Origin: Methanosphaera sp. rholeuAM130
GTDB taxonomy: Archaea > Methanobacteriota > Methanobacteria > Methanobacteriales > Methanobacteriaceae
NCBI GenBank assembly: GCA_003266065.1
Contig: MUZY01000255.1
Location: forward strand, 529-6,122
Direction: 5' to 3'
DNA length: 5,594 nucleotides
Below the pieces are notes generated by a model that had not been told where the DNA came from, made no database searches, and saw only the letters and a program-made list of their open reading frames with translations. Made by a program: the position numbers and the translations under genes. Shown here in pieces: positions 1-5,594 of the stretch; the stretch's first letter is position 1; every line of letters begins with the position of its first letter.

Positions 1-1823
1 AGCTTTATGCACATGGAAGTCTGCTTATTTAATGCCTGGTTGTTTTGGTCTACCACCTGAGCCTTGACCTGTATGGAATTACCTGTAGTATAAAGAGGAT
101 TTACGTCGATATGTGTGTAGTACTTGTTGATGGTCATCGGCGTCGTTAATTCCACACGTCCATAATTATTGGACGCATACACGGCCGTTAAACTATGTGT
201 ACGGGCACCTAACGTATCAGGTATCTTGTACTCTAGTACTGCCAATCCTTTCTTGATATTTACTACTACTGCATTGCCGTTTTCATCCTTAAGTGAAACG
301 CCGTTTAACTTGAATACCAGCTGTCCGCCATCAATATCCACTCCATTATCCCTGATATGGGCTATGAGTTTAACCGTGTCCCCCGGTTTAGAGTCGAATG
401 AACCTGTAAGCAACTCCATATCAGCTTCATAATACCTGTTAATATTCAATGACATCTTTGATGGATTGTAAAGGTTTGTAGAGTTAAAGCTTGCTTTGAT
501 GTTCATGGCATTATCGTTTCTTAGAAGAGTATATGTATATGTTGCAATTGCATTTTTATTAGTGGTTAATAGATATGTCTTATTGTTGATTTGTAGAGTT
601 ACGTTTTCGTTGCCCAATAATTTACCATGACTGTCTTTTAATGTGAGTGTTATCTTAACATTATCGTTTACTCGTGGATTTGTGTTGTTTGCTGCAATTG
701 TCAGTGTAGTGTTTAACTTGTTTGATTGTAGTTTCATATTGGATGATACGCTATTGTAAATCTCATTGGCATTGAATATTACTGTTATGTTATATATCCC
801 GGCAGATGCCGTTGTAGTATTTAGTACTGCTTTTGACTTGGATAATTCCAACGTTTGGATAGTCTTATTATTCATTTTAAATGTTACCGTACCGTTTACG
901 GCTTTGTTGTTATCGGTTACAGTTGCAGTTATCGTGACCGTTTGACCGACAATGACAGGGGAATTTAAAGACGTTATTAATACAGGCGTTATTTTTTGAA
1001 CATTTATTGTGATTGAACGGTTACTTGCCTTATATGTATTGTTTCCAAGATATTTGACAGTAACTGTTTGATTACCGCTAGGTAAATTAATTTTTACAAC
1101 GGCTTTACCGTTATTATCGGTTGTAGTTGTGGCCAACTCCTTTTTATTACCGTCAAGAACAATTAAAGATGCCCCTGAAATAGCTTTATTGTTATCGCTG
1201 TCGGCCAATGTAATTTCAACTGTTGTATTTGTTACCGTTTTGTTTTTGATGCTGACGTTAGTAGTTGTGGAGATCTTATCTACATTGAATGTTAAAGTGG
1301 AATTGCTTGGATTATATGTATTGTTACCTTGATAACTGGCCGTTACTTTTTGATTGCCAACTGTCTGCAATTTGATTGTGATGTTTGCCTTACCGTTATT
1401 ATCCGTTAGAAGCGTGTACTCCTTGTTGTTGATTTTTACGGTGATGTTTTGATTTTTCAGATTATTCGAATTGGATTGTAACTGTAGAATTATATCGATT
1501 TTGTCATTAACCTTTGGCTTTGAATTGTTTGTTTTTATGGTTAGAGTCGTATTGTTTTTAACGAATGAGGTGACGTGTTCAATTTCATATTCTTCTGACG
1601 TGTAAATCGTCTTTAATGTATATTCCGTCAGATTTCCAACTGCATAATTGCTTGTTTTTGTTGCATCGGAAGTAATTTTAATGTTTACAATATTGCCATT
1701 TGAATCCCTAAGCGCTTTTCCATTCAGTAGGTATGTTATATTGGCGTTTTTATTGTTATTTATTACGCCCGTTTTTATGGTTAATGTGCCGTTAACTAAC
1801 TTTGCGGTAGTGTTTACTATTGG
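1..1823 (-). repeat. Ig-like repeat array: six domains plus the start of a seventh, residues 1129-1735
   Basis: Approximate units: A 1129-1215, B 1217-1309, C 1310-1403, D 1404-1496, E 1498-1590, F 1591-1693, G from 1694 to the edge. B to E keep a period near 94 residues (about 282 bp). B and C share [TL]-T-D-N-N-G-K-A (1268-1274 and 1363-1369) and G-N-Q-x-V-T-x-x-Y-x-G-N-N-T-Y (1284-1298 and 1378-1392). The DNA shows the same: ttatatgtattgtt at plus-strand 1312-1325 recurs at 1030-1043. B and E share N-T-T-L-T-I and P-[KR]-V-N-D. F and G form a different subtype that begins with a Y-Y pair (1592-1593 and 1696-1697). The array is probably a stalk that projects the protease from the cell wall. 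Confidence 0.85.
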
Positions 1824-4800
1824 AGTTTCCAGAGCATATGCTTTTAATGTTATTGCTCCCTTGTTTAAAAAATCATAAGCATCCAACCATTCATCCCCAT
1901 CATAACTGATATATGAGAGATTTTCAGCATATTTTTCATCATGATTCTCTTTATATTGGTAATAAATCTCCGTGACGTTTCTTTCTAATGATTTTATCTC
2001 CATTTCAATGGTAAAGTCATCATTTTTGTTCAATAGATAATATTTATCCAATTTAATTGTTCTATAACCCCTTTGTGTTACATTAGCTGTTTGGGTATGT
2101 ACCAATTCATTGTTGATATATACCTTTAATGAATAACTGCTTTTGTCTACAAAGTACGTTCCTATCGCTGCAAGAGTCTCATCCTTATCGGCAGTGTATG
2201 TGTTTTTCATTCTGGCTTTACCTGTGAACTGTAGCTTTTGTGTTGCGAGTGCATCGTATTGGTAAATATCTGTGTACTCTGGAGTATCATTTATCAGATA
2301 TGCATACAATTCTATATTGTAGCCGTTTGTATCCAGATATCCTCCGTACGTTAAATCATAATAGGATATGTATTGATACCCGTCATCCGCAAATCCTCCA
2401 CCCCAACTATTTTTAATTATAAATGCACCATCACCTTCAGGAGTTATTGTATCGGTACCGTTATCGAATTGGAAATTGTTTTTATCATAGTTGTCATCCC
2501 ATCCTACGATGGTGGCTCCATGATTGTCTTCATAGTGCTCGTTATTATATAAGTTTGTACTTATTGATCCGCCGTTATATATTACCTGTACTGCTCCATA
2601 GTTGTATACTGCCTCTTTTATCTGGTCGATATCCATTATTTGCTTACGTTCCGGAACAAATATTACATCCTGTACATGATAGGAACTGTCATATTGTGGA
2701 GAAATTACGCTGAAGTCAGAATATCCTTCAGTTTCCTCCAATAATGGTCCATACCATCCAACCATGTATGAAAGTACTTCTATTCCTGAACCGCCATTAT
2801 TCGGAGTTTTCTCATTGTCGCCTATCAATGAATATTTTGCTATGATATTCTTTGCATTGTTTTCTGAAAAATCATATGTCTGATTAACTTGTTTTTTTAT
2901 ACATTCCTGTAATGTATTTATCGATGAGAATACCCAACAACTTCCACTGTTTCCTTGATTTGTTAATGGAGTGGTTGAATTTGTGAGTCTTGGATCATAT
3001 TTAGCAGGCAATTCAGTCGTGTAATTCGTATTCTTAGTAACAAGGGGCGTTATTACGTTGTTTATGTTATTGGACAAGGTGTTCAATACTTCCAAGTTAG
3101 CGGTTACATTTTTTGCCATGTACTTTGAATCACCATTATATGATACTTTTATAGTGTAATTTGCCGTTTTGTAACTATTGGAAATAAAGTAGTCCAGATT
3201 GAATGTTCCGTTGACCTTTGTATTTTTAATTAATTTATCATTGACATATATTGTTACGTTGTTTTTTAAATCGTTTACCGTGTTTATCTTTATTGTGATT
3301 GTCCTGTTGCTTTTTGTTTTAATGTTGTCAACGCTCATCCATACTTCATCTTTAGAGTTCAATCTTATTTTTTCATTATCTATAGCAGCATAAACGGGAC
3401 TTGTACCCGTGTACGTATTTGTGAGCGTTTTATTTATTGATGACTGATTGATATTGAATACGCCATCTTTAGCCGTGAACTTAACTATCCTCTGTGGGAT
3501 GTTTCCCTTAAATTCTTTTTGATTATTTAAAGTATTTAGACTGACTTTTAGATTAATTGGATTTGTGGATGTGGTTGTATTTGTTAAATTCATTATAATC
3601 CACGTTTTTGGTATGAGCCCGTTTGTTATTACACCATAATTAGGATTATTTTGACCCCACCAATTATTATCGATATTGATAGAAGCATTTTCTTTAACCG
3701 TGATTAAATTATCATTGACATCACGATTGAATATTGCATTTTCATTGAATTGAATATTGCTTCTTAGAGCATATAATACGCTTCCCTCATCAGCGGTGTT
3801 CGACTCAAACAATGAATTTTTAATGGCGTTCGGATTGTTTAATTCAATATTGGGATTGAATGCCATTGAAGTTATTTTAGTGTCGTTAAACATGTAATAT
3901 AACGCTCCTCCAACAGCAGCCTTATTTGACGTGAAATTAGAGTATGTAATATTCAATGAATCATAGACGTTATAGATAGCACCACCATATAACGCTGAAT
4001 TATTATTGAAAACACATTTTGTCATGTTTACCTGATAGTAGCCCAAGTTAACAATTGCTCCACCATAATTATCTGCGTGGTTATTGATGAATTCGTTATT
4101 GCTGAGATTATACTCCCCATTAATCATGAGTATACCTGTAGCCATAGGTGACGTGTTATTTTTAAATACGTTAGATTTGACAAGTCCGTTAGAGTAAGCC
4201 AAGAACAGACAATTGGCTTCGTTATTAATGAAGGTGTTGTTGATAAATGAATCGTTGAAACCCAAATATGAACGAACCAAACCATTTATTGCAGTGTTAT
4301 TTTCAAATCGGTTATTTCTTAGTTCGATACAGTCACAGCAATCGAAAAACAACAAATTGCTGTCACAGCTGGCAGTGTTATTGACAAATAAATTGTTTTT
4401 AAACAGCATATTTGAATAGGAATAATACTGAATCGGAAAATCATTCATGTATTCTCCCATTACACGGCGTACATAAGATCTAATAAATGAACTGCCGTTT
4501 GATAAATTGCTGTCCTTGAATGTACAATTTGTAAAAGTCATGTTTGAGTATACGGAATATATGAAGGAAGTATCCTTATTAAATCCCCTATAATTAATAA
4601 ATGAACAGTTGATGAATGACACATTAGATACCTGACTAATTATTACTCCCAAATAATAATAGGAATAACTGTCAATGAAGTTCAAATTTCTAAATGTTAG
4701 ATTTACCTCCCCTATATCAAACATCAAATAGGTACTCCTCAAACTAATGTTACTCTTAGAATCTCCCACTATCTTCACGTTTTTTGTGGTGTTTTTGAGT

Positions 4801-5207
4801 ACGGTGGGATTAATACCTACCCCATACAATTGGTATTGATTATTGTCCCCGTCAGCCGTCAAGTATATGGTTCCATTATCATCCAAACGACTTACCGCAT
4901 CCTCTATATTAGTAGTCTCGGTTGGACTTACACCACTTCCTCCACCACTAGGTGATACATAGATCTTATCGTTACCGTCTTGTTTTGAATTACTTGTCTC
5001 TTTATGAAATTCATTGTCATCAGTGCCTATATTATCCGAACATAATGAATTATCATCAGATATCAAATTATCGTCAGATAATGAATTATCTCCAGTAAAT
5101 ATATTATTATCCACCGTTTGATTAGCAAATACAACCGGTGAGATTAATAATAAAAAACTAATGACAATAAATAGGATTATTATCTTATTTTTTATACCGT
5201 TAAACAT
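1..5207 (-). CDS. Adhesin-like protein: beta-helix, papain-like C1 protease, lectin-like domain, Ig repeats (partial, 3' end outside window)
   Basis: This frame is open from ATG at 5207 to the left edge: 1735 codons, no stop, no frameshift. The start is supported by an in-frame TAA a short way upstream, a GGGGAT ribosome-binding site 9 nt before it, and an immediate signal peptide. Domain order by residue: signal peptide 1-28; acidic DN-repeat linker 40-69; parallel beta-helix about 81-535; two Ig-like domains about 537-707; C1A cysteine peptidase about 732-976; lectin-like domain about 977-1125; Ig-like repeats from 1129 on. The composition is rich in Asn, Thr, Ser and Ile with many N-X-S/T sequons and few cysteines, as in methanogen surface adhesins. 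The likely role is a secreted or surface-anchored protein that binds host, bacterial or dietary material and cleaves protein near the cell. Substrate and anchor are unknown because the C-terminus is outside the window. The architecture is read directly; the role is inferred. Confidence 0.93.
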   Translation of the reverse strand, partial: MFNGIKNKIIILFIVISFLLLISPVVFANQTVDNNIFTGDNSLSDDNLISDDNSLCSDNIGTDDNEFHKETSNSKQDGNDKIYVSPSGGGSGVSPTETTNIEDAVSRLDDNGTIYLTADGDNNQYQLYGVGINPTVLKNTTKNVKIVGDSKSNISLRSTYLMFDIGEVNLTFRNLNFIDSYSYYYLGVIISQVSNVSFINCSFINYRGFNKDTSFIYSVYSNMTFTNCTFKDSNLSNGSSFIRSYVRRVMGEYMNDFPIQYYSYSNMLFKNNLFVNNTASCDSNLLFFDCCDCIELRNNRFENNTAINGLVRSYLGFNDSFINNTFINNEANCLFLAYSNGLVKSNVFKNNTSPMATGILMINGEYNLSNNEFINNHADNYGGAIVNLGYYQVNMTKCVFNNNSALYGGAIYNVYDSLNITYSNFTSNKAAVGGALYYMFNDTKITSMAFNPNIELNNPNAIKNSLFESNTADEGSVLYALRSNIQFNENAIFNRDVNDNLITVKENASINIDNNWWGQNNPNYGVITNGLIPKTWIIMNLTNTTTSTNPINLKVSLNTLNNQKEFKGNIPQRIVKFTAKDGVFNINQSSINKTLTNTYTGTSPVYAAIDNEKIRLNSKDEVWMSVDNIKTKSNRTITIKINTVNDLKNNVTIYVNDKLIKNTKVNGTFNLDYFISNSYKTANYTIKVSYNGDSKYMAKNVTANLEVLNTLSNNINNVITPLVTKNTNYTTELPAKYDPRLTNSTTPLTNQGNSGSCWVFSSINTLQECIKKQVNQTYDFSENNAKNIIAKYSLIGDNEKTPNNGGSGIEVLSYMVGWYGPLLEETEGYSDFSVISPQYDSSYHVQDVIFVPERKQIMDIDQIKEAVYNYGAVQVIYNGGSISTNLYNNEHYEDNHGATIVGWDDNYDKNNFQFDNGTDTITPEGDGAFIIKNSWGGGFADDGYQYISYYDLTYGGYLDTNGYNIELYAYLINDTPEYTDIYQYDALATQKLQFTGKARMKNTYTADKDETLAAIGTYFVDKSSYSLKVYINNELVHTQTANVTQRGYRTIKLDKYYLLNKNDDFTIEMEIKSLERNVTEIYYQYKENHDEKYAENLSYISYDGDEWLDAYDFLNKGAITLKAYALETPIVNTTAKLVNGTLTIKTGVINNNKNANITYLLNGKALRDSNGNIVNIKITSDATKTSNYAVGNLTEYTLKTIYTSEEYEIEHVTSFVKNNTTLTIKTNNSKPKVNDKIDIILQLQSNSNNLKNQNITVKINNKEYTLLTDNNGKANITIKLQTVGNQKVTASYQGNNTYNPSNSTLTFNVDKISTTTNVSIKNKTVTNTTVEITLADSDNNKAISGASLIVLDGNKKELATTTTDNNGKAVVKINLPSGNQTVTVKYLGNNTYKASNRSITINVQKITPVLITSLNSPVIVGQTVTITATVTDNNKAVNGTVTFKMNNKTIQTLELSKSKAVLNTTTASAGIYNITVIFNANEIYNSVSSNMKLQSNKLNTTLTIAANNTNPRVNDNVKITLTLKDSHGKLLGNENVTLQINNKTYLLTTNKNAIATYTYTLLRNDNAMNIKASFNSTNLYNPSKMSLNINRYYEADMELLTGSFDSKPGDTVKLIAHIRDNGVDIDGGQLVFKLNGVSLKDENGNAVVVNIKKGLAVLEYKIPDTLGARTHSLTAVYASNNYGRVELTTPMTINKYYTHIDVNPLYTTGNSIQVKAQVVDQNNQALNKQTSMCIK
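1833..2279 (-). other. Lectin-like domain following the C1 peptidase, residues about 977-1125
   Basis: Directly after the protease comes DIYQYDALA (980-988), then YTADKDETLAAIGTYF (1004-1019), SYSLKVYINNEL (1024-1035), QRGYRTIKLDKYYLLNKNDDF (around 1045-1065, a G-Y-x-T-[IV]-x-L strand) and LSYISYDGDEWLDAY (1097-1111), ending GAITLKAYA. This order (an Y-Q-Y-D start, a change-in-geometry strand, G-Y-x-T, and a final S-Y-I-S-x-D-G-x-x-W) matches the lectin-like beta-sandwich domain known to follow C1 peptidases in bacteria and archaea. Sugar binding is a family label rather than something the sequence proves; it could equally position the protease on its substrate. Confidence 0.75.
2280..3014 (-). 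other. Papain-like (C1A) cysteine peptidase domain, residues about 732-976
   Basis: The mature-enzyme start ELPAKYDPR (732-740) is followed by LTNQGNSGSCWVFSSINTLQ (748-767), giving the oxyanion-hole Gln751 and nucleophile Cys757 at the papain spacing of six. DFSENN (779-784) matches the family L-S-E-Q-x-L strand, and NNGGSGIEVLSYM (803-815) matches the N-G-G motif that follows. The catalytic His896 lies in DNHGATIVGWDDNY (894-907) and the catalytic Asn933 in IIKNSWGGGFADDGYQYIS (930-948). All four key residues are present, so activity is likely. The usual Cys two residues before the conserved G-S-C is Ser754, so the classic disulfide at that position is missing. No I29-type inhibitory prodomain is seen. 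It probably cleaves proteins outside the cell; the substrate cannot be read from the sequence. Confidence 0.93.
3087..3599 (-). other. Two Ig-like domains between beta-helix and protease, residues about 537-707
   Basis: The first (about 537-616) runs from IIMNLTNTT to VYAAIDNEKIRL and contains IVKFTAKDGVFN, resembling the Ig-like domain that usually follows the beta-helix in these adhesins. The second (about 617-707) ends with YTIKVSYNGDSKYMAKNVTA (684-703), the standard closing pattern of archaeal Ig-like repeats: a Y-x-G-[DN]-x-x-Y turn, then a last strand. They probably act as a rigid spacer and may also stand in for a protease prodomain, which is otherwise absent. Boundaries are approximate. 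Confidence 0.7.
3603..4967 (-). other. Right-handed parallel beta-helix domain, residues about 81-535
   Basis: The domain opens with IYVSPSGGGSG (82-92) and TIYLTAD (113-119), a common entry to pectate-lyase-like helices in methanogen adhesins. Repeating rungs of about 25 residues follow, each with an F-x-N-[NC]-x-F core: VSFINCSF (196-203), MTFTNCTF (223-230), MLFKNNLF (267-274), IELRNNRF (294-301), DSFINNTF (319-326), then later rungs with a GGA[IL] turn (YGGAIVN 381-387, YGGAIYN 407-413, VGGALYY 432-438). It closes on N514-N515-W516-W517-G518, a typical final motif. Asn ladders and stacked Cys or Phe positions fit the fold. No pectate lyase catalytic set is recognised, so a binding role is more likely than an enzymatic one. 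Confidence 0.85.
5001..5090 (-). repeat. Five 18-bp units coding a DN-rich hexapeptide linker
   Basis: Residues 40-69 fall into five in-register hexapeptides: DNSLSD, DNLISD, DNSLCS, DNIGTD, DNEFHK. The DNA repeat is clearest between plus-strand 5042-5054 and 5078-5090, which share the 13-mer ataatgaattatc exactly 36 bp apart. The segment is acidic and polar and sits between the signal peptide and the beta-helix, so it is probably a flexible, disordered spacer. Such 18-bp units can gain or lose copies by slippage without a frameshift. Confidence 0.7.
5124..5207 (-). other. Sec signal peptide, residues 1-28
   Basis: The N-terminus has a short basic part (MFNGIKNK), a long hydrophobic core (IIILFIVISFLLLIS, residues 9-23) and a PVVFA stretch ending in a plausible signal peptidase I site, V-F-A28 before N29-Q30. 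Export through Sec is expected. No lipobox cysteine or class III (pilin-like) site is seen. Confidence 0.9.
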
Positions 5208-5216
5208 ATATTCAAC

Positions 5217-5222
5217 ATCCCC
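5217..5222 (-). promoter_or_regulatory. Ribosome-binding site GGGGAT of the large adhesin gene
   Basis: On the minus strand GGGGAT lies 9 nt before the ATG at 5207. It differs by one base from GGTGAT, the part of an archaeal Shine-Dalgarno sequence that pairs with the 3' end of 16S rRNA. It is the only G-rich stretch near the start and supports this start codon. It overlaps an out-of-frame ATG at 5216-5218. Confidence 0.55.
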
Positions 5223-5240
5223 GTTTTTTTCTATAAATGA

Positions 5241-5257
5241 TTAGATTAAAAATCTAA
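5241..5257. promoter_or_regulatory. Perfect dyad ttagatt-aaa-aatctaa upstream of the adhesin start
   Basis: Seven-base perfect arms (5241-5247 and 5251-5257) surround AAA. The site lies 34-50 nt before the ATG, so it would sit in the promoter or the 5' leader depending on where transcription starts. It is the longest perfect dyad in the spacer and a reasonable candidate operator. No regulator is encoded in the window. Confidence 0.35.
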
Positions 5258-5280
5258 AAGTATACCATATCGTATAACTT
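5258..5280. promoter_or_regulatory. Imperfect dyad aagtatac / gtataactt
   Basis: The arm aagtatac (5258-5265) is complementary to gtataactt (5272-5280) apart from one extra a, around a 6-nt centre. It abuts the dyad at 5241-5257 and lies 51-73 nt upstream of the start codon, where an archaeal regulator could act. Evidence is symmetry only. Confidence 0.25.
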
Positions 5281-5305
5281 AAAATTCCTAATAATCATCA
5301 ATAAG

Positions 5306-5320
5306 AGTAAAAAATTTACT
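5306..5320. promoter_or_regulatory. Perfect small dyad agtaaa-aaa-tttact
   Basis: Six-base arms (5306-5311 and 5315-5320) flank an AAA centre. The layout, arm-AAA-arm, is the same as the dyad at 5241-5257. A regulator site is possible but unproven; short A/T dyads are common in such DNA. Confidence 0.25.
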
Positions 5321-5349
5321 TAATGAATAAATAATTGTTTATTTTAAGT
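5318..5349. promoter_or_regulatory. AT-rich hairpin or dyad in the leader, 12 pairs with a 2-nt bulge
   Basis: On the plus strand acttaa (5318-5323) pairs with ttaagt (5344-5349), and aataaa (5326-5331) pairs with tttatt (5338-5343). The bases tg (5324-5325) form a bulge and taattg (5332-5337) the loop. It shares 5318-5320 with the next dyad, so the two structures could not form together in RNA. It could be an operator or RNA leader structure, or a chance event in AT-rich DNA. Confidence 0.3.
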
Positions 5350-5351
5350 GA

Positions 5352-5359
5352 TATTTAAA
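5352..5359 (-). promoter_or_regulatory. Candidate archaeal TATA-like box (TTTAAATA)
   Basis: The minus-strand octamer TTTAAATA resembles the archaeal TATA box and would start transcription roughly 25 nt downstream, near 5325-5330, giving a leader of about 120 nt. The spacer is so AT-rich that other candidates exist. TTTATAGA at 5230-5237 would start transcription almost at the ATG and conflicts with the use of a ribosome-binding site; TTATAC near 5274-5279 is a third. The true start site cannot be chosen from sequence alone. Confidence 0.3.
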
Positions 5360-5422
5360 TGTTAATAGGGCAAAAAAGCGATAAATAATTTTTTCATGCA
5401 ATGGGATTTGAAAAGGATAATC

Positions 5423-5461
5423 AAAATTTAAAAAATTTAATAATTCAAAATTAAAAAAAAA
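5423..5461 (-). terminator. T-tract terminator of the upstream adhesin gene
   Basis: Read on the minus strand, nine consecutive T residues (5461-5453) begin 16 nt after the TAA of the upstream gene. More T-rich runs follow in AATTTTGAATTATT and AAATTTTTTAAATTTT. Archaeal RNA polymerase terminates at oligo-T tracts without needing a GC hairpin, and no GC hairpin is present. This makes it likely that the two adhesin genes are transcribed separately. Confidence 0.65.
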
Positions 5462-5477
5462 GTTATGAAAAGGGAGA

Positions 5478-5594
5478 TTATGTTTTAATTAACACGGTAT
5501 TTGCACGACTTGATATGTACTTACCGTTTTCTCCCGCAATGATGGTTACCTGATGCAATCCCTTGGATAACGTTGTAGGTAATTTGTAGTTGAT
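5478..5594 (-). CDS. C-terminal end of a second adhesin-like protein (5' part outside window)
   Basis: The last 38 codons and TAA stop of a gene on the same strand as the large one. The peptide begins INYKLPTTLSKGLHQVT and ends NTVLIKT. It matches the end of an Ig-like beta-sandwich: a Y-K-[LI]-P-x-T-L strand, an H-x-[LV]-T strand, then a final strand after an Asn/Tyr-rich turn. The same pattern occurs in the sixth Ig repeat of the neighbouring protein (EYKIPDTLGARTHSLTAVYA, residues 1659-1678), so the two genes look paralogous. The protein ends directly after the Ig strand with no membrane helix or sorting motif, so any anchoring must be through something else, such as binding of the Ig repeats to the cell wall. 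A T-tract follows 16 nt after the stop. The product beyond this fragment is unknown. Confidence 0.8.
   Translation of the reverse strand: MNYKLPTTLSKGLHQVTIIAGENGKYISSRANTVLIKT

Noticed and set aside
2280..3014. Transglutaminase-like or pseudomurein endoisopeptidase (C71) domain, both seen in methanogens.
   Set aside because: The Q-x5-C-W, N-H-G and K-N-S-W-G motifs are those of papain-like C1A enzymes and fit neither of the other families.
169..4419. Plus-strand open frames of 64-96 codons (for example at 169-432, 1129-1332, 1648-1878, 2423-2713, 3199-3393, 4213-4419).
   Set aside because: All lie antisense to the 1735-codon minus-strand gene, have low-complexity or unlikely protein content, and lack ribosome-binding sites and family motifs.
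3603..4967. Pectate lyase or other polysaccharide lyase activity of the beta-helix.
   Set aside because: The fold signature is present, but no lyase catalytic or calcium-binding residues could be recognised, and the rungs are of the Asn-rich adhesin type.
5362..5397. Minus-strand mini-frame in the spacer coding MKKLFIAFLPY, which looks like the start of a signal peptide.
   Set aside because: It stops after 11 codons, has no clear ribosome-binding site, and the following sequence in that frame shows no adhesin-like continuation. A remnant of a lost gene start is possible but cannot be supported.
5208..5477. CRISPR array, tRNA or other structured RNA gene in the spacer.
   Set aside because: There are no regularly spaced direct repeats, no cloverleaf and no GC-rich island, which a structured RNA in an AT-rich archaeon would usually show.

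Overview
The window is AT-rich and holds two minus-strand genes separated by a 270-nt spacer (5208-5477). Neither is complete. The large gene starts at 5207 and runs off the left edge with 1735 codons and no stop. I read its frame triplet by triplet over the whole window. The other gene is represented only by its last 38 codons plus TAA (5478-5594). Both encode the secreted, Asn/Thr-rich, Ig-repeat 'adhesin-like proteins' (ALPs) typical of gut methanogens of the order Methanobacteriales. I favour Methanosphaera over Methanobrevibacter because of the style of the C-terminal repeats and the AT-rich, T-tract-terminated spacer. This is inference from the sequence; no database was searched.

The large protein is a mosaic. 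In order it has: a Sec signal peptide (residues 1-28); an acidic linker of 6-residue DN-type repeats (40-69); a right-handed parallel beta-helix (about 81-535) closing on the NNWWG motif common in ALPs; two Ig-like domains (about 537-707); a complete papain-like C1A cysteine peptidase core (about 732-976) with Gln751, Cys757, His896 and Asn933; a domain resembling the lectin-like module that often follows bacterial and archaeal C1 peptidases (about 977-1125); and six Ig-like repeats plus the start of a seventh (1129 to the edge). The picture is a cell-surface or shed protein in which a protease and a possible carbohydrate-binding module are held out from the cell on an Ig-repeat stalk, with a beta-helix at the N-terminal tip.

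The spacer has a 9-nt T-tract just after the stop of the upstream gene, likely a terminator. Beyond it lies an AT-rich leader with several small dyad symmetries, candidate TATA-like boxes and a GGGGAT ribosome-binding site. The two genes are therefore probably separate transcription units. The last 38 residues of the upstream gene resemble the end of the sixth Ig repeat of the large gene, so the two are tandem paralogues. The plus strand carries no credible gene.
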